Under the pieces are notes generated by a model that worked only from the letters and a program-made list of their open reading frames with translations, searched no databases and was not told the DNA's origin. From an uncultured Novosphingobium sp. (GTDB lineage: Bacteria > Pseudomonadota > Alphaproteobacteria > Sphingomonadales > Sphingomonadaceae): a stretch of DNA of 10,584 bases. This document shows, piece after piece, positions 1-7,139 of this stretch (position 1 is the stretch's first letter; each line of letters opens with the position of its first letter). Location: NCBI GenBank assembly GCA_946886365.1, contig CAMPIM010000114.1, positions 1 through 10,584 on the forward strand, given 5' to 3'. A program made the translations under genes and the position numbers.

Positions 1-629
1 CCAAGGCTTTTACGTGCCAGCTGGCGGTGCTGGCGGCGTTCGCGGCGAATCTGGCGCGGGCCAAGGGGCGGCTGGATGCGAAGGCGGAAAAGGAACTGGT
101 CCGTCACCTCGCCGAAGCCCCTGCGGCTCTCAACGGCGCGCTGGCTTATGATGAGTCGATCGAGGGCATGGCGCACCTGATCGCGGGGGCGCGGGACGTG
201 CTCTATCTGGGCCGGGGTCCGGACTACCCGCTGGCGCTGGAAGGGGCGCTGAAGCTCAAGGAAATCAGCTATATCCACGCCGAAGGCTATGCCGCCGGCG
301 AGATGAAGCATGGCCCGATCGCGCTGATCGATGACAAGGTGCCGGTGATCGTTCTGGCGCCCAGCGGGCCGCTGTTTGAAAAGACCGTCAGCAACATGCA
401 GGAAGTGCAGGCACGCGGCGGCAAGGTGGTGCTGATTTCCGACTATGACGGCGTGAAGGCGGCGGGCGAGGGCTGCATCGCTACGATCACCATGCCCAAG
501 GTCCATCCGCTGATCGCGCCGATGGTCTATGCGGTGCCGGTGCAGTTGCTGGCCTATCATGTGGCGGTGGCGAAGGGGACCGATGTCGATCAGCCGCGCA
601 ATCTGGCGAAGTCCGTCACCGTCGAGTGA
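1..629 (+). CDS. glmS: Glutamine--fructose-6-phosphate aminotransferase (isomerizing), C-terminal part
   Basis: Makes glucosamine-6-phosphate from fructose-6-phosphate and glutamine, the cytoplasmic entry step to UDP-GlcNAc for peptidoglycan and LPS. The gene enters from the left edge: the frame starting at base 3 is open from the first codon (KAFTCQLAVLAA) and stops with TGA at 627-629, leaving 209 residues of a protein that is usually about 607. Seen: the second SIS sugar-isomerase domain with YLGRGPDYPLALEGALKLKE, then the sugar-site segment around EGYAAGEMKHGPIALI, and the classic C-terminal tail ending DQPRNLAKSVTVE. The N-terminal glutaminase and first SIS domain lie outside the window. 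It is a housekeeping gene and marks the chromosomal flank of the accessory region that follows. The last 14 bases overlap tail-to-tail with the KTSC gene on the other strand. No clear terminator is visible. Confidence 0.96.
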   Translation, partial: KAFTCQLAVLAAFAANLARAKGRLDAKAEKELVRHLAEAPAALNGALAYDESIEGMAHLIAGARDVLYLGRGPDYPLALEGALKLKEISYIHAEGYAAGEMKHGPIALIDDKVPVIVLAPSGPLFEKTVSNMQEVQARGGKVVLISDYDGVKAAGEGCIATITMPKVHPLIAPMVYAVPVQLLAYHVAVAKGTDVDQPRNLAKSVTVE

Positions 630-810
630 AGGGAAAGCGATCACGGATGTGGTGGTTGAAAAAGCCGCCTTTCGAGGTCGCTTTGGTCATCTCCGCAGCC
701 AGATTTTCCGGCACATCGAAATAGCTGTAACGCTTTCCGCTGATGAACTGGACGTCCAGCCGGTGTTCGGCCGCGTTATAGTGAAATTCGCGAATGGCTG
801 TGGATGGCAC
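616..810 (-). CDS. Small KTSC-domain protein
   Basis: A 64-residue protein that fits the KTSC domain family (named for its Lys-Thr-Ser-Cys motif) almost end to end: STAIREFHYN at the N-terminus, then LDVQFISGKRYSYFDVPE, then ATSKGGFFNHHIRDRFPF. The family pattern is beta strands with a G-x-x-Y-x-Y-x-x-VP core and a C-terminal S-K-G-x-F-N-x-x-I-R. Here the signature reads KATSKG, so the family's own KTSC tetrapeptide is not intact. Its biochemical role is unknown; members occur alone or fused to nucleases, replication proteins and other enzymes. The start is GTG at 808-810: an in-frame TAA lies one codon upstream and the domain begins within three residues, so there is no room for another start. 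I see no good Shine-Dalgarno sequence. It converges on glmS and overlaps its last 14 bases. Confidence 0.8.
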   Translation of the reverse strand: MPSTAIREFHYNAAEHRLDVQFISGKRYSYFDVPENLAAEMTKATSKGGFFNHHIRDRFPFTRR

Positions 811-892
811 GGCTTATGTAATGATCGATGGCCTAAGATGTTTCATGTTCGAGCGGCGGCATGGTTTCGGTCCCGTGCAGCTGTCCTTTCTC

Positions 893-974
893 CGTCATCC
901 CAGCGGCAAGCTGGGATCTCGTGAGGCTAGGTCGAGCGCCATCGACCGAGATGCCAGCGTGCGCTGGCATGACG
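893..974. repeat. 82-bp palindromic repeat, MITE/REP-like, with three nested hairpins
   Basis: The outer arms are CGTCAT (893-898) and ATGACG (969-974). Inside lie hairpin 1, CCCAGC (899-904) with GCTGGG (910-915); an inner stem of ATCTCG (916-921) with CGAGAT (947-952); a central hairpin, GTCGA (931-935) with TCGAC (942-946); and hairpin 3, GCCAGC (953-958) with GCTGGC (963-968). The whole can fold as a branched cruciform on either strand. Hairpins 1 and 3 differ by a C-G to G-C swap on both sides, which keeps pairing. From memory, repeats beginning CGTCATCCCAGC are common between genes in sphingomonad genomes. It contains no convincing gene and sits in the gap before the antiporter. Confidence 0.8.
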
Positions 975-1064
975 AAATGAGGAGGGTAGGCTTTCGACCA
1001 TTTGTTGCCGCTCCGTGGTCAATTTCCCGTTCCAATGAGCCTACGTTCCGTTAAGGGATAATCC

Positions 1065-1318
1065 ATGTCGATGGATTGGAAACCTCTGGGCGTAAGACCC
1101 CAAGGCGTAGAATGGCCTTTGGACGATTCAAAGAGTGGCCGCATTTTTCCTCGTTGGCGCAGAATCGGCGAAGTTCACTTCCACGCCCCCTTTATTCCAA
1201 GCCAATTCATGGCTTTGACGTTTATGAGGTGGATGTTCACGGCCGGACTGCCCGCTTCGCAGCGTGGGAGGTGTCTCCGGGGGCATATGATTTCTACATT
1301 CCAGATAATTTCCAAGCC
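1065..1318 (+). pseudogene. Possible frameshifted remnant of a small gene upstream of the ClC antiporter
   Basis: An ATG at 1065 follows a good ribosome site, AAGGGA (1053-1058). Its frame gives a protein-like start, MSMDWKPLGVRPQGVEWPL, continuing to about base 1195. After that it looks random and stops at 1346. From about 1200 the protein-like signal moves to the frame used by the antiporter (HGFDVYEVDVHGRTARF, then SPGAYDFYIPDNF at about 1283-1312) and runs straight into it with no stop. Before about 1195 the antiporter frame is Arg/Ser/Pro-rich, as expected of a wrong frame. The simplest reading is loss of one base near the C-run at 1185-1195, in an old small gene or in an N-terminal extension of the antiporter. 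I do not recognise the family. An assembly error is also possible. Confidence 0.4.
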
Positions 1319-2614
1319 ATGCGCCAGTTTATTCGTATCCCACTGACCGGCAAACATATCGCTGCCGTCCACAGCCGGTTGGCTGCCGTTGCAGGCGCCA
1401 TCATACTCGGTCTGGCGGCTATTGTTTTTGCTCGGATGGGTGAGGTTTCTCAGAATATTTTTCTGCAAGTGGTGACGATCTCGCGCTATGCGCCTCTCAT
1501 CGTCACGCCCTTGGTCTTCGCGACAGTCGCCTATGCCACGCTGCGCTTCTTTCCAGCTGCTCGCGGGTCTGGCATCCCGCAGGTGATGGCCGCCAGTCAT
1601 AACCCAGACCTGCATGCAGGGGGGGACTTGTTGTCGCTGAAGACGGCTGGGGCCAAGTTATGCGGCACGATCAGCATGCTACTCGTCGGTGGATCGGCAG
1701 GACGCGAAGGTCCAACCGTACAAATCAGCGCGGCACTCATGGTCGCGGTTCATCGCTGGCTTCGGGTGCCCGTCTCGAGCGGTATCATTATCGCGGGGGG
1801 CGCGGCAGGCGTGGCGGCAGCTTTCAACACCCCGCTTGCCGGGGTTGCGTTTGCGATCGAGGAGCTGGCATCTGCGTTTGAGCAGAAAGTGGCCCTTATG
1901 GTGATGGCCGCAGTGATGATCTCGGGATTGGTGAGCCTCGGTCTGGCGGGAGACTATGTGTATTTCGGGGCGATGAACGGAAATCTGCCGCTCCGGGCTA
2001 TGCTTCTCATTGCGCCGATAGCGGGAGTGCTTGGAGGCTTTTTCGGCGGTATTTTCTCCCGCATTCTTATCGCGGCTACATGGCCGCGCCACCCAGTGCT
2101 GATCCGTATTCGGTCTCGCCCCGTCATGTTCGCGGCGGGATGTGGGCTAATCGTCGCCATCACGGGCTGCGTCACGAATGGCCTTACATGGGGCACCGGC
2201 TACGAAACCACCAAACTTCTCCTCGTTGGCCACGGTTCGACCATGAGCTTTGGCCCGGCGAAGTTTATCTCCACCCTTGCTACAGCGCTCAGTAGCGCTC
2301 CTGGCGGCATATTTGCCCCGTCGCTGTCGGTCGGAGCTGGTCTGGGTCAGTTGATTTCCTCCGTTTTCCCCAACAGTCCTTCAGGCGCCGTGGTACTGCT
2401 TGGTATGGTTGGATATTTTACAGGTGTTGTTCGGGCGCCGATGACTGCTGTGATCATCATGATGGAGATGACGGCCGACCGGACCATGATTTTACCCTTG
2501 TTCGCGACGGCGTTGATCGCGGATGCCGTCAGCACCATGATTTGTCGCCAAAAACTTTATCACGCTTTGTCGGGGCAGTTCCGCTCCACTTCACACGAGG
2601 CGAAGCGGGCTTAG
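1319..2614 (+). CDS. ClC-family chloride/proton antiporter without CBS domains
   Basis: Inner-membrane ClC protein expected to exchange Cl- for H+. In a 431-residue product from ATG 1319, the three anion-pathway signatures are present: GSGIP (83-87), GREGP with the gating glutamate at residue 130, and GGIFAP (329-334). The pore tyrosine in KLYHAL is at about 414. An Glu-Glu pair in FAIEEL (181-182) matches the internal proton glutamate of E. coli ClcA, which favours an antiporter over a channel. Many hydrophobic helices span the chain, and there are no C-terminal CBS domains, so it is the short bacterial type. The start is uncertain: the frame is open back to TTG 1076 and ATG 1112, but upstream sequence looks non-native (see 1065-1318), and 1319 gives the usual short tail before helix B. 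No clear ribosome site precedes 1319. The repeat upstream and IS element just downstream suggest a region open to rearrangement. Confidence 0.88.
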   Translation: MRQFIRIPLTGKHIAAVHSRLAAVAGAIILGLAAIVFARMGEVSQNIFLQVVTISRYAPLIVTPLVFATVAYATLRFFPAARGSGIPQVMAASHNPDLHAGGDLLSLKTAGAKLCGTISMLLVGGSAGREGPTVQISAALMVAVHRWLRVPVSSGIIIAGGAAGVAAAFNTPLAGVAFAIEELASAFEQKVALMVMAAVMISGLVSLGLAGDYVYFGAMNGNLPLRAMLLIAPIAGVLGGFFGGIFSRILIAATWPRHPVLIRIRSRPVMFAAGCGLIVAITGCVTNGLTWGTGYETTKLLLVGHGSTMSFGPAKFISTLATALSSAPGGIFAPSLSVGAGLGQLISSVFPNSPSGAVVLLGMVGYFTGVVRAPMTAVIIMMEMTADRTMILPLFATALIADAVSTMICRQKLYHALSGQFRSTSHEAKRA

Positions 2615-2656
2615 ATAATGTCCATCTTGCCCAGGCGCCTTCCGCAGGTGGATGAG

Positions 2657-2671
2657 GTGGATGGCTCCCGC
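2657..2671 (+). repeat. Left subterminal inverted repeat of the IS1111-group element
   Basis: GTGGATGGCTCCCGC is the exact reverse complement of bases 3949-3963. It overlaps a short direct repeat: GGTGGATG occurs at 2647-2654 and again at 2656-2663, so the left boundary lies next to or inside a small duplication. The transposase ATG is 56 bases further in. Confidence 0.85.
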
Positions 2672-2727
2672 TCACGGCATCTAGGTGCCAAGATGGGTTT
2701 GCTGTCACGCAACCCGAGCCACCCGCC

Positions 2728-3766
2728 ATGGAGATTAGCATGATCGGCCTGGATTTGGCCAAGAACGTTTTTCAGGTTCACGGTATCAGCGCGACCGGTG
2801 AGGTCGTCATCCGCAAGGCGCTGCGGCGATCCCAGATGCTGCCGTCTTCCAGAAGTTGCCGTCTTGCTTGGTAGGCGCAGAGGCTGCGGGACGTCGCATG
2901 ACTGCGCGCGCGAACTGACTAGGCTGGGTCACGAGGTGCGGCTGATGCCGGCGGTGTACGTGAAGCCTTATGTAAAGCGCGGCAAGAACGATGCGGCCGA
3001 CGCCGAGGCGATCTGCGAAGCGGTCACACGCCAGACAATGCGGTTTGTGCCCATCAAGTCGCGCGAGCAGCAGGCGGCGTTGTCGCTGCACCGTGTGCGT
3101 AGCCTGTTGATCAAGCAGCGCACGCAGTTGGTCAACATGATGCGCAGCGTGCTTGCCGAGCTGGGTACCGCCATCCCGGTGGGGATCGTGAAGGCACTGC
3201 AGATGGCGCGGGAGATCGTTGACGGCGAGTCCGAGTTCGACTTGCCAGCCGAAGCCGCGAACGTCGTCGGCATGCTGGCCGGGCAACTGCTCCAGATTCA
3301 TGTCCAGTTGCGCAAGCTTGACCTGCGTCTCGCCGCTCTGGAACGGAGCGACGACAGGTCGCGGCGCCTAGCGACGATCCGTGGTATCGGACCGATCGGC
3401 GCGACCGCGCTTGCCGCATCGGTGACTGATCCAGGCCAGTTCTCGTCAGGACGTCAGTTCGCCGCTTGGCTGGGGCTGACCCTGCGGCAGAGTTCGAGTG
3501 GCGGCAAGGAACGGTTGGGGCGCATTACCAAGATGGGCGACAGATATCTGCGGTAGCTCCTGGTCGTCGGCGCAACCGCGCTGATCCGATACGCCAAGGA
3601 GAAACCCGGCACGGTCGATCCGCGTTTCGTCGCTCTGCTCGCCAGAAAGCCCGCGCGCGTCGCCTCGGTCGCCATTGCCAACAAAATGGCGCGGATCGCA
3701 TGGGCGGTCATGGCGCGCGGCGGCGTGTTCGAACGCTGGCATGCGCCTATGCTGGCGGCAGCATAG
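2728..3766 (+). pseudogene. IS110/IS1111 transposase (DEDD recombinase), two frameshifts and one nonsense codon
   Basis: The reading starts at ATG 2728 as MEISMIGLDLAKNVFQVHG, giving the first acidic residue (D9) of the RuvC-like DEDD domain. Near 2845 one base is missing (expected MLPFFQKLP), and near 2884 a second is missing (expected GAEACGTSH), so the frame moves twice. The downstream frame then carries KRGKNDAADAEAI with the later catalytic acidic residues, a coiled middle, and the C-terminal Tnp_20 part with IRGIGPIGATALAA, FAAWLGLT and SSGGKERLGRITKMGDRYLR. There CAG has become TAG (3554-3556, expected YLRQLLVVG). The frame continues intact to TAG 3764-3766. Repaired, it would be about 346 residues, normal for the family. 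Three separate lesions mean no active enzyme. Sequencing error could explain one but hardly all. Confidence 0.9.
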
Positions 3767-3948
3767 ATCAAGAACTTAGCTGAGGAGATCAGCTTCACGA
3801 GGTTGTGAGAGCGAAGGATGTGATGGCAAAACCGATAGGACCTTGTTCGCGGACACCATCAGGGCCAGCAGTCTACACCGACTGCATCAACAGGCCGGAC
3901 AGACGACTGCACCCGACGGAACGCCAGTCATCACTTTACGCTTGCAAC
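3767..3948 (+). ncRNA. Candidate bridge/seek RNA region of the IS1111-group element
   Basis: The 182 bases between the transposase stop and the right inverted repeat hold no gene but show strong potential structure. There is a perfect hairpin AGCTGA (3778-3783)/TCAGCT (3789-3794) with a 5-base loop, and a second, GCAGTC (3868-3873)/GACTGC (3880-3885) with a 6-base loop. GGCC at 3863-3866 and 3893-3896 can close a longer stem around the second hairpin. Recent work shows IS110-family recombinases are guided by an element-encoded RNA, located 3' of the transposase in IS1111-group members. Position, length and strand fit. Loop identities, RNA ends and expression are not established here. Confidence 0.5.
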
Positions 3949-3963
3949 GCGGGAGCCATCCAC
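3949..3963 (+). repeat. Right subterminal inverted repeat of the IS1111-group element
   Basis: GCGGGAGCCATCCAC is the perfect 15-base inverse of the left repeat at 2657-2671; pairing breaks on both sides of the 15 bases. It marks the 3' boundary, and the element should end within a few bases after it, immediately before the REP-like palindrome at 3969. Confidence 0.85.
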
Positions 3964-3968
3964 AGAAG

Positions 3969-4002
3969 ACCGTCCGCCTTCGATAGGCTCACGGCGAACG
4001 GT
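3969..4002. repeat. REP-like imperfect palindrome abutting the IS right end
   Basis: ACCGTCCGCC (3969-3978) pairs with GGCGAACGGT (3993-4002) at nine of ten positions around a 14-base loop containing TTCGATAGGCTCAC. Read on the minus strand (GTTCGCCGTGAGCCTATCGA), it resembles short intergenic repeats I associate with sphingomonads. It lies 31 bases beyond the stop of the minus-strand AraC gene, so it could also serve as a 3' structure of that transcript, though no T-run follows. Several IS110-family elements are known to insert at REP sequences. Confidence 0.55.
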
Positions 4003-4033
4003 GATGTAATTTACACGGAAAGAAGCTGAGTCC

Positions 4034-4975
4034 CTAACCGTCCTTCCGAAAAGACGTCGGCGAACGCCCAAATTCTTGTGCGAAACAGCGGGCGAGATAG
4101 CCCGGATCATTGAAGCCGCACGCATAAGCGATCTCGCTGACGGTCAGGCTGCGGCACGCCCTGTCCTCCAGCATCGCGCGGACGCGGCCCAAGCGGATCG
4201 TGCGCAGTTCGCGCCCGACGCTGCTGCCCGTCGCGGCGAACAGGCTGTGGAGATAGCGGACTGAGATCCCGTGCTGCGCGGCGATGGTCGCCGGCGTCAG
4301 GTCCGGGTCCGCGAAGCCGCTGGCCAGCGTCCGGCGGATCTGGTGCATCAGGCGGCGGCGATGTGTGGTTTCCTCGCCCGCCATCCCGTCGCACATCAGC
4401 GCCAGGCAGCCGCCAAGCTGGTCAGCGATCAGGTGGGCGGGCAGGGGCCGTCCTTCCTCCACGGCATGGGCGACGCTGTGCAACAGCCCGTCGATCGCGG
4501 CGCCCCAGGGCGATGATCCGATCAGCGGGCGGATGGTGCAGGCATAGGGATCGGCCAGCCAGCGTTCGATCCAGGCGCTGGGCAGGGCGACCAGATAGGC
4601 TTCCGAAAATGCCGATGTGACAAAGCTGAAATTATCGAGATGGCTGAACAACAGGGCCTCGCCCGCGCCCAGCGTGGCTTCGCGCCCGTTCTGGCGCAGG
4701 GTGATGCCGCCGCTGCGCATATAGACAAGGTCGAAGCGCGGCGAGGCGCCGTGGCGTCCGCTGGCGTCGTGCACGCCTTCCTGGCTGGTCGCGTTGATGA
4801 CGGAGAATTGCACGTCGCCGATATGCTGCTGCCGCAGCTCGCCGCGGAATGTAGTGCGATCCGGCACGCGAATGTCGATGGGCGTCACATGCGCCTGCAC
4901 CTGCCCGTGCCAATGGTCAAAGGCGGGCGCGCCGTCCAACGCGGCGGTCGATACGTGATAGCCGGGGCCATTCAC
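4034..4975 (-). CDS. AraC-family transcriptional regulator
   Basis: DNA-binding regulator with an N-terminal cupin-like sensing region and a C-terminal double helix-turn-helix. In a 313-residue product the DNA-binding part is the last ~90 residues: first HTH around LTPATIAAQHGISVRYLHSLF (about 226-246) and second around LTVSEIAYACGFNDPGYLARCF (about 277-298), followed by the family's F-x-R-x-P-x-x-F-R ending (FGRSPTSFR). The sensing part carries the SGGITLRQNGRE and GEALLF segments typical of the AraC-binding-like domain of FeaR-type regulators. I chose GTG 4975 because AAGGAG lies 11 bases upstream; the frame is open to GTG 5011 (325 residues), which has no ribosome site. It follows the reductase gene on the same strand after 53-89 bases and may be co-transcribed, so it probably responds to a substrate of the oxygenase pair. 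Effector unknown. Confidence 0.88.
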   Translation of the reverse strand: MNGPGYHVSTAALDGAPAFDHWHGQVQAHVTPIDIRVPDRTTFRGELRQQHIGDVQFSVINATSQEGVHDASGRHGASPRFDLVYMRSGGITLRQNGREATLGAGEALLFSHLDNFSFVTSAFSEAYLVALPSAWIERWLADPYACTIRPLIGSSPWGAAIDGLLHSVAHAVEEGRPLPAHLIADQLGGCLALMCDGMAGEETTHRRRLMHQIRRTLASGFADPDLTPATIAAQHGISVRYLHSLFAATGSSVGRELRTIRLGRVRAMLEDRACRSLTVSEIAYACGFNDPGYLARCFAQEFGRSPTSFRKDG

Positions 4976-5064
4976 CCGCAGTCCGTCTCCTTCCCGCGCC
5001 GTAGATCGCACGTTCGGTCGCGACGATAGCGGGAAAGGCGGGCGTGCGCCACAAGGACGTTAGT

Positions 5065-6027
5065 TCAAAGGTCGAGAAGCAACAGAGGCGATAGCGCCCG
5101 CGAGCAGCAGGGGGTGAAGAGCTTTCCTTCGTCCCGTTCCTCGTCGGTCAGATAGCTGTCCCGATGATCCGGCGACCCTTCCAGCACGCCGGTGACGCAG
5201 GTGCCGCACACGCCTTGTTCGCAACTGATCGGGACGTCGATCCCCGCGTCGGCCAGAATGCTGGCAACCGACGTGCCGGGTGCGATCGTAAAGGTCGCGC
5301 CCGTGCTGGCAATGCGCACATCGAAGGGCTTGTCGCCTGCTTGTACCAGCGGTTCGGCGGCTTCGAACAGTTCGCGATGGATGCTGGCATCCGTCCAGCC
5401 AAGCCGCTGAGCCTCGTCCCGCACAGCGTTCATGAAGCCTGCCGGGCCGCACACATAAACATGGGTGTCTGCGCTGGGCGACCCAAGCGCTGCTGCCGGA
5501 TCGAAGCGGGGCGCTCCGTCATGTCGGCTGAAATGGGTGAGTCCGCCCGCCGCGTCCACGGCGCTACCGAAGGCGGCGTTTGCCGGGTTCCGGCAGCAAT
5601 AATGCAAGTCGAAAGACTTCCCTTCGCTCGCCAGTGCCGCTGCCATGGACATGATCGGCGTGATGCCAATGCCCCCGCCGATCAATATGTGGCGGCTACC
5701 TCCTTCGGCCAGCGCGAACAGGTTGCGCGGCGTGCCGACATTTACCTGCCGCCCCGGATGGAAGGCGTCATGCACCCGAGCCGATCCGCCGCGCGATTGC
5801 GGTTCGCGCAGCACAGCAATCTGATAGCGATGTCGCTCGACCGGGTTGTTGCACAGCGAATATTGCCGGACCAATCTTTCATCCACCACGACGTCGATAT
5901 GTGCCCCTGCCGCGAAGGGCGGCAGCTCGCCCCCGTCAGCCCGCGCGAGGTCGATCTGCACGATATCCGGAGCCAGCAGCATGCGTCCGGTGATTTCGAG
6001 CGTCAGCCCGTCAGCCAGCTTTGCCAT
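5065..6027 (-). CDS. VanB-type oxygenase reductase (FMN/NAD/2Fe-2S)
   Basis: Electron-transfer partner of the Rieske oxygenase, passing electrons from NAD(P)H through flavin and a plant-type 2Fe-2S cluster. 320 residues, normal for the class IA phthalate dioxygenase reductase/VanB family. Domain order: flavin-binding domain with RQYSLCN (54-60); nucleotide domain with GGGIGITP (117-124) and CGPAGFM (193-199); C-terminal ferredoxin with cluster cysteines C269, C274 and C277 in CEQGVCGTC and C307 in TPCCSRA. The segment GSPDHRDSYLTDEER between the third and fourth cysteine is typical of this group. ATG 6027 lies only 8 bases after the oxygenase stop; that stop region reads TGAGGCAGGTC, so the stop overlaps a GAGG ribosome site and translation is probably coupled. 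All key residues are present. Identity of the substrate is set by the oxygenase. Confidence 0.92.
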   Translation of the reverse strand: MAKLADGLTLEITGRMLLAPDIVQIDLARADGGELPPFAAGAHIDVVVDERLVRQYSLCNNPVERHRYQIAVLREPQSRGGSARVHDAFHPGRQVNVGTPRNLFALAEGGSRHILIGGGIGITPIMSMAAALASEGKSFDLHYCCRNPANAAFGSAVDAAGGLTHFSRHDGAPRFDPAAALGSPSADTHVYVCGPAGFMNAVRDEAQRLGWTDASIHRELFEAAEPLVQAGDKPFDVRIASTGATFTIAPGTSVASILADAGIDVPISCEQGVCGTCVTGVLEGSPDHRDSYLTDEERDEGKLFTPCCSRALSPLLLLDL

Positions 6028-6035
6028 GACCTGCC

Positions 6036-7139
6036 TCAGACCACAGGTTCGACCGGCAGTCGCGTGCCAGCCTTTCGCCTCAGCAGGTCGAGCGGCGATT
6101 CCGCGCCTGGCTGCGGCAGGGCGCCTTGCGCCTCGTCGGCGATCAGCTTCTTCATGATCCGGCGGGCGCGGGTTGCTGCGACGTCGGCTGACGCCATGAC
6201 CGGTCCCATCTCATCGAGCGTCCGGGTCCCCATCATGCGCTGCTGTTCTTCCAGGATCGGCTTGTCCTGCCCGACGAAGGCGATCTCGATCGCGGCGCGC
6301 CACATCTCGTCGACCGACGGATCGTCCACCTTGTAGTTGCGGGCGAAGGACCAGAAATACCAGCTGGAGGTCGCATCCTTGGGCGTCAACAGGTCGCACC
6401 CATAGAGCCAGACGCCCTCATCTCGCGTCTTGCCCACCGGGGTTACGCCGACGTCGAGCAGCAGGTTGCCCGGCGGGTCCCAGCGCATATAGGCCCAGTG
6501 ATCGACATTCTCGGCGTAATTGTCGAAAGCGGCGCCCCAGGCGGGCGGTGCCGCGCCGTCATGCGCCCAGCGGTTGGACCAGACCGTGGTGCCGCTTTGG
6601 AGTGTCTCCAACTTGCTGCGGGTCAGCGCCTCGCTGTTCAAAACGCCCTCATGCACGAATTCGGCATGGGTCAGGTCGAGGAGGTTGTCGCTGATCAGCT
6701 CATAGTTGGCCGCGACCTCCATCATGCCTTCGATCCGGCGGAAGGACGGGTGATTGTTGCAGGAAAAATCGGGGATCGTGCTTTCGTCGGCGTGATCCGC
6801 ATCGCCGAGCCACAGCCAGATCATGTCATAGCGTTCAACCACGGCATAGCGCTTTACCCGCATCTTTGCCGGGATGACGCCGTCGATCAGCGGCGTTCGC
6901 GTGCAGCCGCCCGACGTCCCGAAACGGAAGCCATGATAGCCGCACTGGACATCATCGCCGATCAGCTTTCCGGCGCTTAGCGGGGCAAAGCGGTGCGGGC
7001 AGACATTGCCGAGAGCGACCGGATCGCCATTTTCCGTGCGGTAGAAGACGATCGATTCATTGCAGATCTGACGTTCCAGCAGGGTGCGCCCGATCTCGCT
7101 GCTCCAGGCGGCTACATACCAGCAATTCTTAAGGAACAT
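6036..7139 (-). CDS. Rieske non-heme iron oxygenase, VanA/dicamba monooxygenase type
   Basis: Terminal oxygenase of a two-component system, 367 residues. It opens with MFLKNCWYVAAW and RQICNESIVFYR, very like vanillate O-demethylase VanA. The Rieske cluster ligands are C47 and H49 (CPHR) and C66 and H69 (CGYHG), 16 residues apart. The mononuclear iron site is N152-LLD155-LTH158-AEFVH163: H158 and H163 bind iron, D155 bridges between subunits, and D292 in FVGQDKPILEEQQ is the third ligand by comparison with dicamba monooxygenase. The family demethylates or hydroxylates carboxylated aromatics (vanillate, dicamba, toluene sulfonate). Placement beside PCA 4,5-cleavage genes suggests an aromatic acid, perhaps methoxylated, but sphingomonads often demethylate vanillate with tetrahydrofolate enzymes, so vanillate is not certain. 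GGAG stands 6 bases before the ATG. The reductase follows in the same operon. Confidence 0.92.
   Translation of the reverse strand: MFLKNCWYVAAWSSEIGRTLLERQICNESIVFYRTENGDPVALGNVCPHRFAPLSAGKLIGDDVQCGYHGFRFGTSGGCTRTPLIDGVIPAKMRVKRYAVVERYDMIWLWLGDADHADESTIPDFSCNNHPSFRRIEGMMEVAANYELISDNLLDLTHAEFVHEGVLNSEALTRSKLETLQSGTTVWSNRWAHDGAAPPAWGAAFDNYAENVDHWAYMRWDPPGNLLLDVGVTPVGKTRDEGVWLYGCDLLTPKDATSSWYFWSFARNYKVDDPSVDEMWRAAIEIAFVGQDKPILEEQQRMMGTRTLDEMGPVMASADVAATRARRIMKKLIADEAQGALPQPGAESPLDLLRRKAGTRLPVEPVV

Larger units (their letters stand above)
2657..3963 (+). mobile_element. Degenerate IS110-family insertion sequence, IS1111 group
   Basis: The bounds given are the outer edges of a 15-bp perfect subterminal inverted-repeat pair; true ends should lie a few bases beyond each. 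Between them are a DEDD transposase gene (2728-3766, broken) and 182 bases of non-coding DNA on the 3' side. Subterminal inverted repeats plus a long 3' and a short 5' non-coding segment (56 bases) are features of the IS1111 group; the IS110 group proper lacks such repeats and has its long non-coding segment at the 5' end. Total length of about 1.3 kb is normal. No target duplication is visible, as expected for this family. It sits between the ClC stop and a REP-like palindrome. Confidence 0.88.

Noticed and set aside
794..1054. Plus-strand open frame (86 codons) across the 893-974 repeat
   Set aside because: It runs through the palindromic repeat and its protein is Arg/Ser/Phe-rich with no family resemblance.
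2807..3301. Minus-strand open frame (164 codons) inside the transposase
   Set aside because: Antisense to the IS110 transposase; composition rich in His, Arg and Leu, no domain.
5041..5050. GGCGTGCGCC near-palindrome between reductase and AraC genes
   Set aside because: Loop of two bases, short stem, expected by chance in this GC-rich DNA.
5164..6336. Long plus-strand open frame (390 codons)
   Set aside because: It is antisense to the reductase and oxygenase genes, which have complete domain motifs. Its protein is Arg/Ala/His-rich with no recognisable domain, as expected from the shadow frame in GC-rich DNA.
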